Source: Dokdonia sp. Dokd-P16 | GTDB lineage: Bacteria > Bacteroidota > Bacteroidia > Flavobacteriales > Flavobacteriaceae | DNA: 64,000 nt | Direction of reading: 5' to 3' | Assembly: GCF_003095655.1 (NCBI RefSeq) | Contig: NZ_CP029151.1 | Span: 3,533,001-3,597,000 of the forward strand | Shown: positions 8,332 to 15,842 of the stretch, one piece after another | How the letters are laid out: each line of letters starts with the position of its first letter | How positions within the stretch are numbered: the stretch's first letter is position 1 | Translations under genes and position numbers: made by a program | The notes under the pieces: generated by a model | Told to the model about the DNA's origin: nothing | Seen by the model: the letters and a program-made list of their open reading frames with translations, nothing else | The model's database searches: none

Positions 8332-9839
8332 AAAGTAACAAAACCTTATATCGCATTTTGATTTTGGCTGGATTTATTCTCATAAATTCAGGTGTGCTCT
8401 ATGGCATCAGTCAGGTGATTGCTTTTTTAAACACGGGTGCAGATAGAAGTAAAATGCTACATCTGGATGAAACAAAAGACCGTCATTATGTGCCAGAAGT
8501 TACTTGGGAATCTATTGAAAACCCTGGACGACCTATGGAAGAAGCAAATCTAGCGAGTATAGAAGAAGACTATCTAGATGCTTGGTATGTAAAAAACAGG
8601 GCTTTTTACACAGGAGAAGATGCAGGGATTTTTGACCATTATACAGAACGCGCTCGAGGAAAAGTACTTGACTTACTAACACTTAATAATGAAACAAACA
8701 CCTACATAGAAAGTACTACACTTACTCATCACCTCTCTGTAGAATTTTATAGTGCAGATGGTACTCTAGTAGTGCTCACAGATCGCAATGTGACTGGTGT
8801 AGAGCGTGTTTTTAAAAATGAACAATTTCTCGTACAACGAGCTTTTAATAATGACTATAAAATTATACTGCTGCTAGAAGATGGCTTCTGGAGGGTACGT
8901 CATTTTGAAAAAGTAGCCTCACATCCTGCCGAAATTAAAAATGAAATTATCCCTCTAGATCTTGCTATGCTGGAAGGCATCAATTATTACCCACAAGGAA
9001 GTCCTTGGGACACCTTTGGCCCTACATTTAGTAAGGACACACTCGCTACAGATTTTAAAATTATTAATGATCTTAAACTTAATTCCATAAGAGTTTTTGT
9101 TGGTTTTCAAGATTTTGGAAAAGCAAGTGTTCCTAAAGAAAAGCTTGAGAAACTCACCTCACTTCTAGACGAAGCAGAAAAAGCAAAACTCAAGGTTGTG
9201 GTTACACTTTTTGACTTTTATGGAGATTATCGCATCCAAGACTGGACGATAACAAATGCACACCTTCATAGTATTGTATCACATGTAAAAGACCATCCTG
9301 CATTGCTAGGTTGGGATATTAAAAATGAACCTAATCTCGATTTTGAAAGTCGTGGGGAGCGCGAAGTATTATCGTGGCTGAGTCAAACGATAGATTATCT
9401 CAAGACTATAGATAATACACATGCAGTAACTATAGGCTGGTCTTCACCAGAGGCTGCGCTACATCTTGAAAAGCAAGTAGATATTGTCTCTTATCATTAT
9501 TATAAAGATCTTGAGGATCTTGCAGCAGCTCACAAAGTACTCACAGATGCAACTAGCAAACCTGTGGTTCTGCAAGAATTTGGTCTTGCAGCTTATCACG
9601 GATTATGGAATCCTCTAGGACCTGATGAGAAAGATCAAGCCGCATATTTTAAGGAGTTTTATATAACCCAGAAAAGAGATAGCTTACACTATCTCTCTTG
9701 GACACTTTACGACTTTAGGGACATACCGACTGAAGTGGCTGGTAGATTACCGTGGCGAAAGAACAAACAGGCTTTTTTTGGAATTGTGAATACACTTGGG
9801 GTGAAAGACGATGCCTATTTGATTATTAAGAACCGGTAA
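8328..9839 (+). CDS. Membrane-anchored glycoside hydrolase, GH5-like
   Basis: 503 residues starting at a TTG that overlaps the previous stop (TTGA). One N-terminal membrane anchor (residues ~8-30) is followed by a spacer domain to ~200, then a TIM-barrel glycosidase. Signature residues are visible: WDIKNEP, acid/base Glu334, and VVLQEFG, nucleophile Glu417, with GINYYPQGSPWDTFG near the barrel start. Such enzymes often trim or release the polymer in EPS operons, facing the periplasm. Its stop codon directly abuts the stop of the convergent GT4 gene, with no room for a terminator. The substrate is unknown. Confidence 0.75.
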   Translation: MKSNKTLYRILILAGFILINSGVLYGISQVIAFLNTGADRSKMLHLDETKDRHYVPEVTWESIENPGRPMEEANLASIEEDYLDAWYVKNRAFYTGEDAGIFDHYTERARGKVLDLLTLNNETNTYIESTTLTHHLSVEFYSADGTLVVLTDRNVTGVERVFKNEQFLVQRAFNNDYKIILLLEDGFWRVRHFEKVASHPAEIKNEIIPLDLAMLEGINYYPQGSPWDTFGPTFSKDTLATDFKIINDLKLNSIRVFVGFQDFGKASVPKEKLEKLTSLLDEAEKAKLKVVVTLFDFYGDYRIQDWTITNAHLHSIVSHVKDHPALLGWDIKNEPNLDFESRGEREVLSWLSQTIDYLKTIDNTHAVTIGWSSPEAALHLEKQVDIVSYHYYKDLEDLAAAHKVLTDATSKPVVLQEFGLAAYHGLWNPLGPDEKDQAAYFKEFYITQKRDSLHYLSWTLYDFRDIPTEVAGRLPWRKNKQAFFGIVNTLGVKDDAYLIIKNR

Positions 9840-11042
9840 TTATGCTACCTTCAATATTACTTCGTTATTATTAGTACTTCTTCCTGCAAAAACATCTAGG
9901 TACATCTGAGCGATACGGCTCATAGGTAATGCTGTTGCTGCTTTGTAATTAGCTTTTGCTATTTCTGTTCTATATGCTTCATTCATTACTAGGTTTTCTA
10001 TACCAGATGCAAGACTGTGCATACTTTCTGGATTAAAGAACTCACCTCTATACCCTTCTTCTTTTACTAAGATGCTTAAATCTCCCAGATCTGGCATTAC
10101 TACTGCTTTACCATAGCTTCCTGCTTGGTGCAACACTCCAGAACTTCCAGTAGTAGATGTGTATGGAAAAACTACCATCGCACTCTCTGAAAATATTACT
10201 GGTACATCTTCTTCTTCTACATAACCTGTAAAAGTAAGGTTAGGAACGTGCTTATATATCTCTTGTACTTCGGCTAGGTATCCCGGTGTGTTAGGGCTAT
10301 CTGTTCCCGCAATTACGATTTCAAGATCGCGTCCTGTGTTTTCTCTTACCTTTTGTACAGCTTCTATAAGTATTTCTACTTTTTTATAAGTTCCAAATTT
10401 TCCAAAAGTCATTATCTTAAGAGGACCCGGAGCAGCTTGGTAAGACGGTTCTAATGGAATTTCAAAAGTACCATGAGGGATGAGTACGCAATTTTTTGCG
10501 TTATATTTTTCTTCTAGGATAGTTACATACTTGCTTATGGTAAGTGCTACAGTATCTGCTTTAAGAACTACACGAGTAAGCATCTCTCCAATAAAGTTAT
10601 ACGCTTTAATTTTAAGTTTATTAGATGTAAATCCTGCGCTATCAAGATCTACAGTTTCCATAATATTATGAAGTAATACCGTTGTTTTTACTCCCATTAA
10701 CTTAGAAACCCAAGGAGAAAACAGGCCTAAAGCGGCCGCTACTTTTTTATCTCCAAACTTCATAAACTGTAGGTTATAAAGTACTGCATCTGGCTTTGTA
10801 GCTCTTACTGCCTTTGCAATAGATAGTACATTAGATAAGCTGTTAAATTTCCAGCACTGCTTTACTGTGATTGCACATCCATCTTCTTCAAAAGTGATAT
10901 CTGCTTGTTCTGGAGTTACATCTGTAAGAAGTACAAGTTCTGTTACTTCTTGGTTTTGACGAAAGTGCTTAACTAAATGATATGCATATTCGTTTAAAGT
11001 TACTTTGCTCGGTGGATAGGCCGTTACGATTGCTAATTTCAT
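9840..11042 (-). CDS. Glycosyltransferase family 4
   Basis: About 400 residues with a GT-B fold. The N-terminal MKLAIVTAYPPSKVTLNEYA is the usual acceptor-domain start, so I take the ATG at 11042. An in-frame upstream start at 11120 would only add a low-complexity Thr/Ser stretch. The C-terminal donor domain shows KIMTFGKFGTYKKVEILIEA, then FTGYVEEEDV and an E-x7-E-like region (FSESAMVVFPYTSTTGSSG). It lies 46 bp after the STAS-like gene, in one operon. Probably cytoplasmic and adding sugars to the growing EPS unit; specificity unknown. Confidence 0.85.
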   Translation of the reverse strand: MKLAIVTAYPPSKVTLNEYAYHLVKHFRQNQEVTELVLLTDVTPEQADITFEEDGCAITVKQCWKFNSLSNVLSIAKAVRATKPDAVLYNLQFMKFGDKKVAAALGLFSPWVSKLMGVKTTVLLHNIMETVDLDSAGFTSNKLKIKAYNFIGEMLTRVVLKADTVALTISKYVTILEEKYNAKNCVLIPHGTFEIPLEPSYQAAPGPLKIMTFGKFGTYKKVEILIEAVQKVRENTGRDLEIVIAGTDSPNTPGYLAEVQEIYKHVPNLTFTGYVEEEDVPVIFSESAMVVFPYTSTTGSSGVLHQAGSYGKAVVMPDLGDLSILVKEEGYRGEFFNPESMHSLASGIENLVMNEAYRTEIAKANYKAATALPMSRIAQMYLDVFAGRSTNNNEVILKVA

Positions 11043-11088
11043 GATATATAGATTTGATGTTGATGTTGATGTAGTAGTATTCTTTTTG

Positions 11089-11388
11089 TTATGCTGCTGC
11101 CTGGTAATAGTTGGCTTCATTATTAAGCTGTGCGTATAATTCTTTTACTGCTGGCTCTGGATAGCTAAAAAACTTAAGTGATTTTTCTTCAGAGATTTCA
11201 GCTCGTAAGTTTTCTAAAACTCTTACTAGCTTCTTAGTTCCCTTTTTCACCTCACATAGGTTGATGATTACATTATCTTGTATCGTAAGTAATGCTTTGA
11301 AGTAACCTTTTACTTCTTGAATGTGTGTGCTAGATACTTTTCCTTTGATACAAGTTACTCCGTAAATGTTGTTGATTTCTAAAGCCAT
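11089..11388 (-). CDS. STAS-like small protein
   Basis: 99 residues. The order of strands and helices (MALEINNIYGVTCIKGKV, then NVIINLCEVKKGTKKLVRVL) resembles STAS or SpoIIAA-like domains, which bind partner proteins rather than catalyse. The usual phospho-acceptor Ser in a DxSG motif is not obvious; the equivalent stretch reads INLCEVKKGT. It is the first gene of a two-gene unit with the GT4, so a role in regulating EPS assembly is plausible. The family assignment is by general pattern only. Confidence 0.5.
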   Translation of the reverse strand: MALEINNIYGVTCIKGKVSSTHIQEVKGYFKALLTIQDNVIINLCEVKKGTKKLVRVLENLRAEISEEKSLKFFSYPEPAVKELYAQLNNEANYYQAAA

Positions 11389-11441
11389 GATATTTATTTT
11401 TAAGTAGTTATGTTTTTTTGATAGTACAAATATGCGGCTTT

Positions 11442-11455
11442 GCTTTCGCGAAAGC
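11442..11455. repeat. Palindrome GCTTTCGCGAAAGC upstream of the STAS-like gene
   Basis: Perfect 14-mer (outermost base pair broken: T at the left, G at the right), between the predicted -7 element at 11427 and the LytTR-type boxes at 11486. Confidence 0.9.
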
Positions 11456-11485
11456 GGACGAAAAACGTTTACTCGACCATTAGTG

Positions 11486-11517
11486 TAGACGAATGGTATT
11501 TGACCTTCGATAAACGA
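11486..11517. promoter_or_regulatory. LytTR-type operator of the STAS-GT4 unit
   Basis: TAGACGAATGG (11486) and TCGATAAACGA (11507), exactly 21 bp apart. Read toward the gene they contain ACCATTCGT and ATCGTTTAT, each matching the LytTR half-site pattern at 8 of 9 positions. The -7-like element CATATTTG (minus strand, 11434-11427) ends 59 bp away. A third weak copy, TCGACCATTAG, lies at 11473. Confidence 0.6.
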
Positions 11518-11671
11518 TTTTTGAAAATGGGCGGATTATCACGTATTTGCACCAACAGCCTATATTACAGCACTTAAGAATGCTATCAAAAGTGTTCTTT
11601 TATCAATGTAGAATACATTAGAAGGACGACGCTGGACGGCTATTTTCAGTTTTATAAAGTATTGGTAAAAC

Positions 11672-11700
11672 AAAACCCTCCTATCAAAGCAATAGCTTAT
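11672..11700. repeat. Direct repeat, left copy (29 bp)
   Basis: Begins AAAACCCTCCTATC and matches 12660-12688 with one mismatch. The right copy is part of a functional-looking terminator; this copy has lost the second stem arm. The two bracket the cassette with the 165-residue ORF. Confidence 0.85.
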
Positions 11701-11845
11701 ACGAGTGCGACTCCAAGCAAAGGTATTTTCTTGGTAGATTCCTAAATGGATTAGGCCTTTCCGTTTCGGTTCTGGTTTCTTCCAGTGATGCAATATGCAG
11801 GAAAGCCTACACAATAAATACAACTTTACAAGATAACTTTACTTA

Positions 11846-11861
11846 CGCTTTCGCGAAAGCG
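11846..11861. repeat. Palindrome CGCTTTCGCGAAAGCG, intergenic copy
   Basis: Perfect 16-mer about 50 bp before the cassette 5' element. Confidence 0.95.
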
Positions 11862-11909
11862 TACTTCTTCAAATCAACTTTGAAACCACTACGCGCGGCG
11901 CACAACTCC

Positions 11910-12022
11910 AAAATTCATTGTATATTTAGATCAAACAAGCAAGACCATAAATTAAAGCAAATCAGGAATTCCGATAGCTATTGGAAGCGACACTCGCTTT
12001 ATGTTGTGGACTATTAGCAACT
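11910..12022 (+). repeat. Cassette 5' element, copy 1
   Basis: About 110 bp sharing with copies at 17985, 19970 and 21673 an ATTCATTGTATATTTAG start, an AAGACC block and a hairpin with arms AAAGC / GCTTT around an imperfect inner palindrome (TTCCGATAGCTATTGGAA here). It ends directly before the reading frame. TATATTTAG resembles a -7 promoter element. Confidence 0.7.
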
Positions 12023-12036
12023 ATAAAACCCAAATT

Positions 12037-12498
12037 ATGTCATATTACATTATAAAGTCAATAAAAAAATCTGAAAAATATATAATATCTAATTCTCAAG
12101 TTCTAGGAAATTACGACATAGACACAAATCTTATTGCCGAAGAAGATATATCAAAAACGCAAGAAATTTATGGGGGACTAAACTCAATATTTACAATTAG
12201 AGATGATAAATTTCGAGGAGATTATGGGTTTTATAATCTATCCGAGTTTGATTTTGTTGAACGAGCAGCATCTCATTCTACTGGAGATTTTATGAAATTA
12301 ATTAATGAAAAAAATATTCAATTAGCATTTTGCCCTAAAAAAGTACTGACAACAATAGAAAAATTGATGGGAGTAATTGACAATGTTGAAAATGAATATA
12401 TCAAAGAATATAACGAAAAAGAAAGCTTGAAAAATTTAATAAAATTGACGAAGGAATCAGTCGATAATGATGAAGTCCTATGGTGTTATTATGAATAA
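12037..12498 (+). CDS. Hypothetical protein of cassette 1
   Basis: About 153 residues from the ATG at 12037 (MSYYIIKSIKKSEKY); an earlier in-frame ATG at 12001 overlaps the hairpin arm of the 5' element and is less likely. Cytoplasmic, mixed helix and strand, no signal or membrane segment, and no motif I recognise. The DNA is clearly more AT-rich than the EPS genes on either side, with many AAA, AAT and ATA codons, suggesting transfer from outside. It sits alone between EPS genes. Confidence 0.6.
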   Translation: MSYYIIKSIKKSEKYIISNSQVLGNYDIDTNLIAEEDISKTQEIYGGLNSIFTIRDDKFRGDYGFYNLSEFDFVERAASHSTGDFMKLINEKNIQLAFCPKKVLTTIEKLMGVIDNVENEYIKEYNEKESLKNLIKLTKESVDNDEVLWCYYE

Positions 12499-12655
12499 TT
12501 TACAGATGCTCATAGAGTATGCGGCACTGCTAGCAACTAGCAACCTAACAGCATACTAATGGAACAAGGCGTAACCACTGCCCTTAGGGGACTCGCACTC
12601 TCTAATTAAATAAACTACTATTAATAAATAGTCTAAAGATGCCCATACTGGGCAC
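12499..12655. other. Gap downstream of the cassette 1 gene
   Basis: Contains a direct repeat CTAGCAACTAGCAAC (12530-12545 area) inside an inverted pair GTATGC (12518) / GCATAC (12551), a possible cassette 3' fold. No gene seen. Confidence 0.4.
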
Positions 12656-12699
12656 ACAAAAAACCCTCTTATCAAAGCAATAGCTTATATAAGAGGGCA
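12656..12699 (-). terminator. Terminator of the flippase gene
   Basis: Minus strand CCCTCTTAT / ATAAGAGGG (9 bp stem) followed by TTTTTTG, 23 bp beyond the flippase stop. Confidence 0.85.
12660..12688. repeat. Direct repeat, right copy (29 bp)
   Basis: Partner of 11672-11700, one mismatch. It covers the left stem arm and loop of the flippase terminator. Confidence 0.85.
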
Positions 12700-12721
12700 A
12701 ACTACAATCTGGGGGTATATT

Positions 12722-13960
12722 TTACTTTACTTGCATTTTCCAGAAGTAAAGTAGTTGTGCGATAAGTAAACCACCCATCGCTGCAACTTGGGCTAACACA
12801 ACTTCAAACAAGGAATCGTGGAATAATATGATTAATACTATTTGTAACACTCCAAAAATGGCCGCAATTACAATAGGCTTATAATGATCAAGGGATAAAT
12901 AGTAGTAGGCAAAAATATTAGATAGAGCAAAAAAAGAAGTAGCAAGAGCGTACCAGCCAAGTAAGGGAGCAATTGCCATATATTGATCTCCAAAGAGGAC
13001 CTGTACAGCAAATGATGGGAATAAAAACGTGAATATTACAATCGCACTTGCAAGGGCTGTGATGTATCCTACATACTTCATAAGTACTGGAACAGAGTTT
13101 TTACCCTCTTTACGCATGGTTACTACGGTAGGTAGTAATAACATCACAAACATCCAGGTCACAAAATATACAACACGGCCTATAAGAGCTAGTGAGGCAT
13201 ATAATCCTGCATCATAAGATGGAAAAAAGTGCTTTACTAATAATATGTCACTGTTATTACAAATGATTTGGGTAAGCTCGTAACATGCTGTAAGTACAAA
13301 AAACTGAGTTACTGCCTTACTTTCTTTTGAGGTAAGCGCTGTCTCTATCGCTTTTTTTGAAGTGAGCTTCTTAAAAGGAAACACTCCAGCGATAAAAGAA
13401 ATTGCTATTGCTGTAGATACTGCTACAGAGGATTCTATATTAAAAAACAGTAAGAAAGCAAAAGTAAGAGCGAGTCTACATACCATCTCTAGCTGATACG
13501 TGACAGAGAGTTCAATAAAAGATTTGCGTCCTTGCAGATTGCCACGATTTACACTCATAACAAAATAAAGTGGGACTGCTATTCCAAAAATGGTAAACAT
13601 TATAGGTGATGCCGTTTGAAAAAGTGACTGTAATGATGTTGCAAAAACTACAATCAACGCTCCGAGTATAATTCCAAAAGTCGTCGCCTGTTTATAAGCT
13701 CTTTTTACAAATGCTTCTTGTTTTGAAGCGTCAAACTCTGTAGTAAACTTTGCAACTGCGAGTTGGAAAGTCATCGCTACAAAAGATAATACTAGAAGTA
13801 ATGTTATCAATATAGCAGCATCTGCAAAAGCTCCAGGTCCTAGTACTCTACCTAAGCCTAAGTTATAGAGGTAATTTCCTCCATTTACTACAAAGGCACT
13901 GAGCATAAATATTTGCTCTGGTGAAAGTGCTTTTTTGATTTTTTGTTGGATTGCGATCAT
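12722..13960 (-). CDS. Polysaccharide flippase (MATE/MOP superfamily, Wzx-like)
   Basis: 412 residues with about twelve hydrophobic segments and short loops, typical of oligosaccharide flippases. The N-terminus (LSPEQIFMLSAFVVNGGNYLYNLGLGRVLGPGAFADAAIL) has the conserved LGRxLGPxxFG-like motif. NNSDILLVKHFFPSYDAGLYAS is the family's mid-protein signature. It would move lipid-linked sugar units across the inner membrane. It follows a 44-codon ORF by 2 bp, and the LytTR-type boxes at 14161 precede both. Confidence 0.85.
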   Translation of the reverse strand: MIAIQQKIKKALSPEQIFMLSAFVVNGGNYLYNLGLGRVLGPGAFADAAILITLLLVLSFVAMTFQLAVAKFTTEFDASKQEAFVKRAYKQATTFGIILGALIVVFATSLQSLFQTASPIMFTIFGIAVPLYFVMSVNRGNLQGRKSFIELSVTYQLEMVCRLALTFAFLLFFNIESSVAVSTAIAISFIAGVFPFKKLTSKKAIETALTSKESKAVTQFFVLTACYELTQIICNNSDILLVKHFFPSYDAGLYASLALIGRVVYFVTWMFVMLLLPTVVTMRKEGKNSVPVLMKYVGYITALASAIVIFTFLFPSFAVQVLFGDQYMAIAPLLGWYALATSFFALSNIFAYYYLSLDHYKPIVIAAIFGVLQIVLIILFHDSLFEVVLAQVAAMGGLLIAQLLYFWKMQVK

Positions 13961-13962
13961 GA

Positions 13963-14097
13963 TTAATAAGTCATTAGTTGGATAACTGGCTTATCAACCT
14001 TTCTATGCACTACATTTAATGTAGCTCCTGTTGACATAGTTCTTGCGTTGTGCACTATTCTTAATGTGCTTTTGTTGTTTATTACTGTAAGTCCCAT
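13963..14097 (-). CDS. Small ORF (44 aa) leading the flippase operon
   Basis: ATG at 14097-14095, TAA at 13965-13963, two bases before the flippase ATG. The product starts MGLTVINNKSTLRIVHNART and ends QLMTY. It is basic, with no membrane segment and no family I recognise. The tight coupling and a leading operator with a -7 element (CATCTTTG, minus strand 14130-14123) about 25 bp upstream suggest a real translated gene or leader peptide. Judged from reading only. Confidence 0.5.
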   Translation of the reverse strand: MGLTVINNKSTLRIVHNARTMSTGATLNVVHRKVDKPVIQLMTY

Positions 14098-14160
14098 AAT
14101 AGTTTGTTGTTTGATTCTGGTACAAAGATGCAAGCAATTAAGAGGCTTTCGGTTGAAATT

Positions 14161-14192
14161 TCGATGAGCACATTTTTACTATAGACGAGTGG
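14161..14192. promoter_or_regulatory. LytTR-type operator of the flippase unit
   Basis: TCGATGAGCAC (14161) and TAGACGAGTGG (14182), 21 bp apart. The second lies 59 bp from the end of the -7-like element at 14123-14130. Confidence 0.6.
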
Positions 14193-14229
14193 TAGGATTT
14201 CTTCTTTAAAGTAGCTTTTGTGGTTGAAT

Positions 14230-14243
14230 CGCTTTCGCGAAAG
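14230..14243. repeat. Truncated palindrome CGCTTTCGCGAAAG
   Basis: Fourteen bases of the 16-mer, followed by GT instead of CG; just upstream of the flippase operator. Confidence 0.8.
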
Positions 14244-14441
14244 GTTTACTTGTTACTATATAAGGAGTGGTTCTTAGATTGTTAGAGTTTACTTCATACT
14301 CATACGTGAAGCATCTTCTCCCAATCTTTATAGACTTCTGATTCGGGTGTAAAACATCTCCTCCCAGCCTTTCCCTTTTTCTTACTCAGATGTGAAACCT
14401 CTCCTCCTAGTTTTTGTGGACTTCGCACTCACACGCAAAAA

Positions 14442-14521
14442 ACATCTCCTCCCAGCCTCCTCTTCGAAGAGGAGGAGCAAAAAATGAAAGCCCCTCTTAG
14501 AAGAGGGGTTTGGGGAGATGT
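14442..14521. repeat. DUF559-flanking hairpin unit 1 (short)
   Basis: Eighty bp bounded by ACATCTCC and GGAGATGT, with inner stems CTCCTCTTCGAAGAGGAG and CCCCTCTTAGAAGAGGGG. It lacks the GTGCATTCCTCTCGGTC middle of the longer units. Confidence 0.85.
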
Positions 14522-14550
14522 CGGCAGCAAACTTCTCACTCACACGCAAA

Positions 14551-14664
14551 ACATCTCCTCCCAGCCTCTGTGCATTCCTCTCGGTCGTTCCTTCCTCGTC
14601 GGATGCAAGAAAGAGGAGGAGCAAATAGTGAAGCCCCTCTTCGAAGAGGGGTTTGGGGAGATGT
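14551..14664. repeat. DUF559-flanking hairpin unit 2
   Basis: 114 bp, ACATCTCC to GGAGATGT. Almost identical to the units at 15228 and 15371, including CCCCTCTTCGAAGAGGGG. Followed by CAGTAAGAATTTATCAA, also found after unit 4. Confidence 0.9.
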
Positions 14665-14786
14665 TCGCAACAGTAAGAATTTATCAAACCTTATAATAAA
14701 TGGTAGGCACATTTGAGAAGATGTTAGCTGCCTAATATATTAAAAAACCTATTTTATTGATTTACATATATTTACAATAAAAATTA

Positions 14787-15146
14787 ATGCAAAGATTGAT
14801 TCCATACCGTAGAGACTTAAAAGAGCGAGCTAGGGAACTGAGAAAGAATATGACGCTAGCTGAATTAACTTTGTGGGATAAAATTAGAAGAAAAGCAACC
14901 GGTGCAGAATTTCATAGACAAGTGCCTCTATTGGATTACATCGTTGATTTCTATTGTCATGAAATAGGTCTTGCCATTGAATTGGATGGTGTCATACACG
15001 ATAATCAAGTTATGCAAGACGGACTGCGTCAAGGTCGTCTGGAAGAAAAAGGTGTGCATTTCTTAAGATTTACAAATGAGGAAGTATTTAAAAATATAGA
15101 TGCCGTTCTTATTGCAATAGAAGACAGCGTGCAGGAATGTTTGTAA
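14787..15146 (+). CDS. DUF559 endonuclease-like protein
   Basis: 119 residues, full length for the family. It shows the DUF559 signature: an N-terminal Arg/Lys-rich helix, LTLWDKIR, the catalytic-type core YIVDFYCHEIGLAIELDG (restriction-enzyme-like D and E-x-D), and LRFTNEEVFKNI at the end. The fold is related to Vsr and PD-(D/E)xK nucleases. No methylase is near. Near-identical hairpin units flank it (one long unit upstream, two downstream), so gene and repeats may form one mobile or self-maintaining unit. Nuclease activity has not been shown from sequence. Confidence 0.8.
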   Translation: MQRLIPYRRDLKERARELRKNMTLAELTLWDKIRRKATGAEFHRQVPLLDYIVDFYCHEIGLAIELDGVIHDNQVMQDGLRQGRLEEKGVHFLRFTNEEVFKNIDAVLIAIEDSVQECL

Positions 15147-15227
15147 TTGACTTAGTTGATGCTTTTCTTACTCGCACGCAAAACATCTCCTCTCAGCCTT
15201 TCTCTATTTTTTACTCAGACGCAAAAA

Positions 15228-15341
15228 ACATCTCCTCCTAGCCTCTGTGCATTCCTCTCGGTCGTTCCTTCCTCGTCGGATGCAAGAAAGAGGAGGAGCA
15301 AATAGTGAAGCCCCTCTTCGAAGAGGGGTTTGGGGAGATGT
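15228..15341. repeat. DUF559-flanking hairpin unit 3
   Basis: 114 bp, same boundaries and middle as unit 2. A partial unit beginning ACATCTCCTCTCAGCC lies at 15183. Confidence 0.9.
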
Positions 15342-15370
15342 TGGCAGCAAACTTCTCACTCAAACGCAAA

Positions 15371-15485
15371 ACATCTCCTCCCAGCCTCTGTGCATTCCTC
15401 TCGGTCGTTCCTTCCTCGTCGGATGCAAGAAAGAGGAGGAGCAAAAAAGTGAAGCCCCTCTTGGAAAAGGGGTTTGGGGAGATGT
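15371..15485. repeat. DUF559-flanking hairpin unit 4
   Basis: 115 bp. Inner stem altered to CCCCTCTTGGAAAAGGGG. A degenerate right end (CATTTGGGGAGATGTCG) recurs at 15532. Confidence 0.9.
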
Positions 15486-15842
15486 CGGCAACAGTAAGAA
15501 TTTATCAAGCCTTAGAATGAATGGAAGGCACATTTGGGGAGATGTCGACAACAAGTACTTCAAGAATGAAAGGAAGAAACAACTTAATAGATATTGTCAT
15601 CATAACTACCCAAGACTCATCACTACCTTATTTATACCGTCCAATCTAAAAAACATCATAAAAGCCTAAAAATTAGATGGTTCTTGACTTAATATTGAAT
15701 ATTTTTATTACCTATAAACTCAAAACTACCCTTTACCAGATCTTAACCTCCACCAGTCGACGATAAGTGTCGATGAGTTGCAATTATCTTCAGATTGAAA
15801 TCTTGATATATGACCATAACTTGCAACTGTAAAACAAATGTA
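15486..15842. other. Gap between the repeats and the TPR outer-membrane gene
   Basis: No gene seen. Contains the degenerate repeat end at 15532 and a weak LytTR-type site at 15749-15780. Confidence 0.5.
15749..15780. promoter_or_regulatory. Possible LytTR-type operator of the TPR outer-membrane gene
   Basis: TCGATGAGTTG (15770) with a weak partner TCCACCAGTCG 21 bp upstream. On the other strand TCGTCGACTGG (15763 to 15753) matches 8 of 11 positions of TAGACGAATGG. Orientation is unclear and no good -7 element is visible at the expected distance, so this is the weakest site of the set. Confidence 0.35.

Larger units (their letters stand above)
11518..11909. other. Intergenic sequence before the first cassette-like unit
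   Basis: No convincing gene. It contains a 29-bp segment (11672-11700) nearly identical to the terminator loop region at 12660 and a palindrome at 11846. An open frame on the minus strand (11823-11560) is rich in Arg, Cys and Leu and resembles nothing known to me. Confidence 0.5.
14244..14786. other. Repeat array upstream of the DUF559 gene
   Basis: No gene. Filled with pyrimidine-rich blocks ACATCTCCTCCCAGCC and their complements GGGGTTTGGGGAGATGT, including two complete hairpin units (14442-14521, 14551-14664) and degenerate starts at 14353 and 14397. Confidence 0.7.

Noticed and set aside
11560-11823. 87-codon minus-strand frame
   Set aside because: Composition unlike neighbours and overlapping the orphan direct repeat; no recognisable domain.
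14244-15545. CRISPR array
   Set aside because: Repeats are 80-115 bp hairpins with almost no spacer diversity, and no cas gene is present.
14382-15669. Several frames of 65-140 codons in the DUF559 flanks
   Set aside because: They only translate the hairpin repeats (recurring EAPLRRGVWGDV-type peptides) in different frames.
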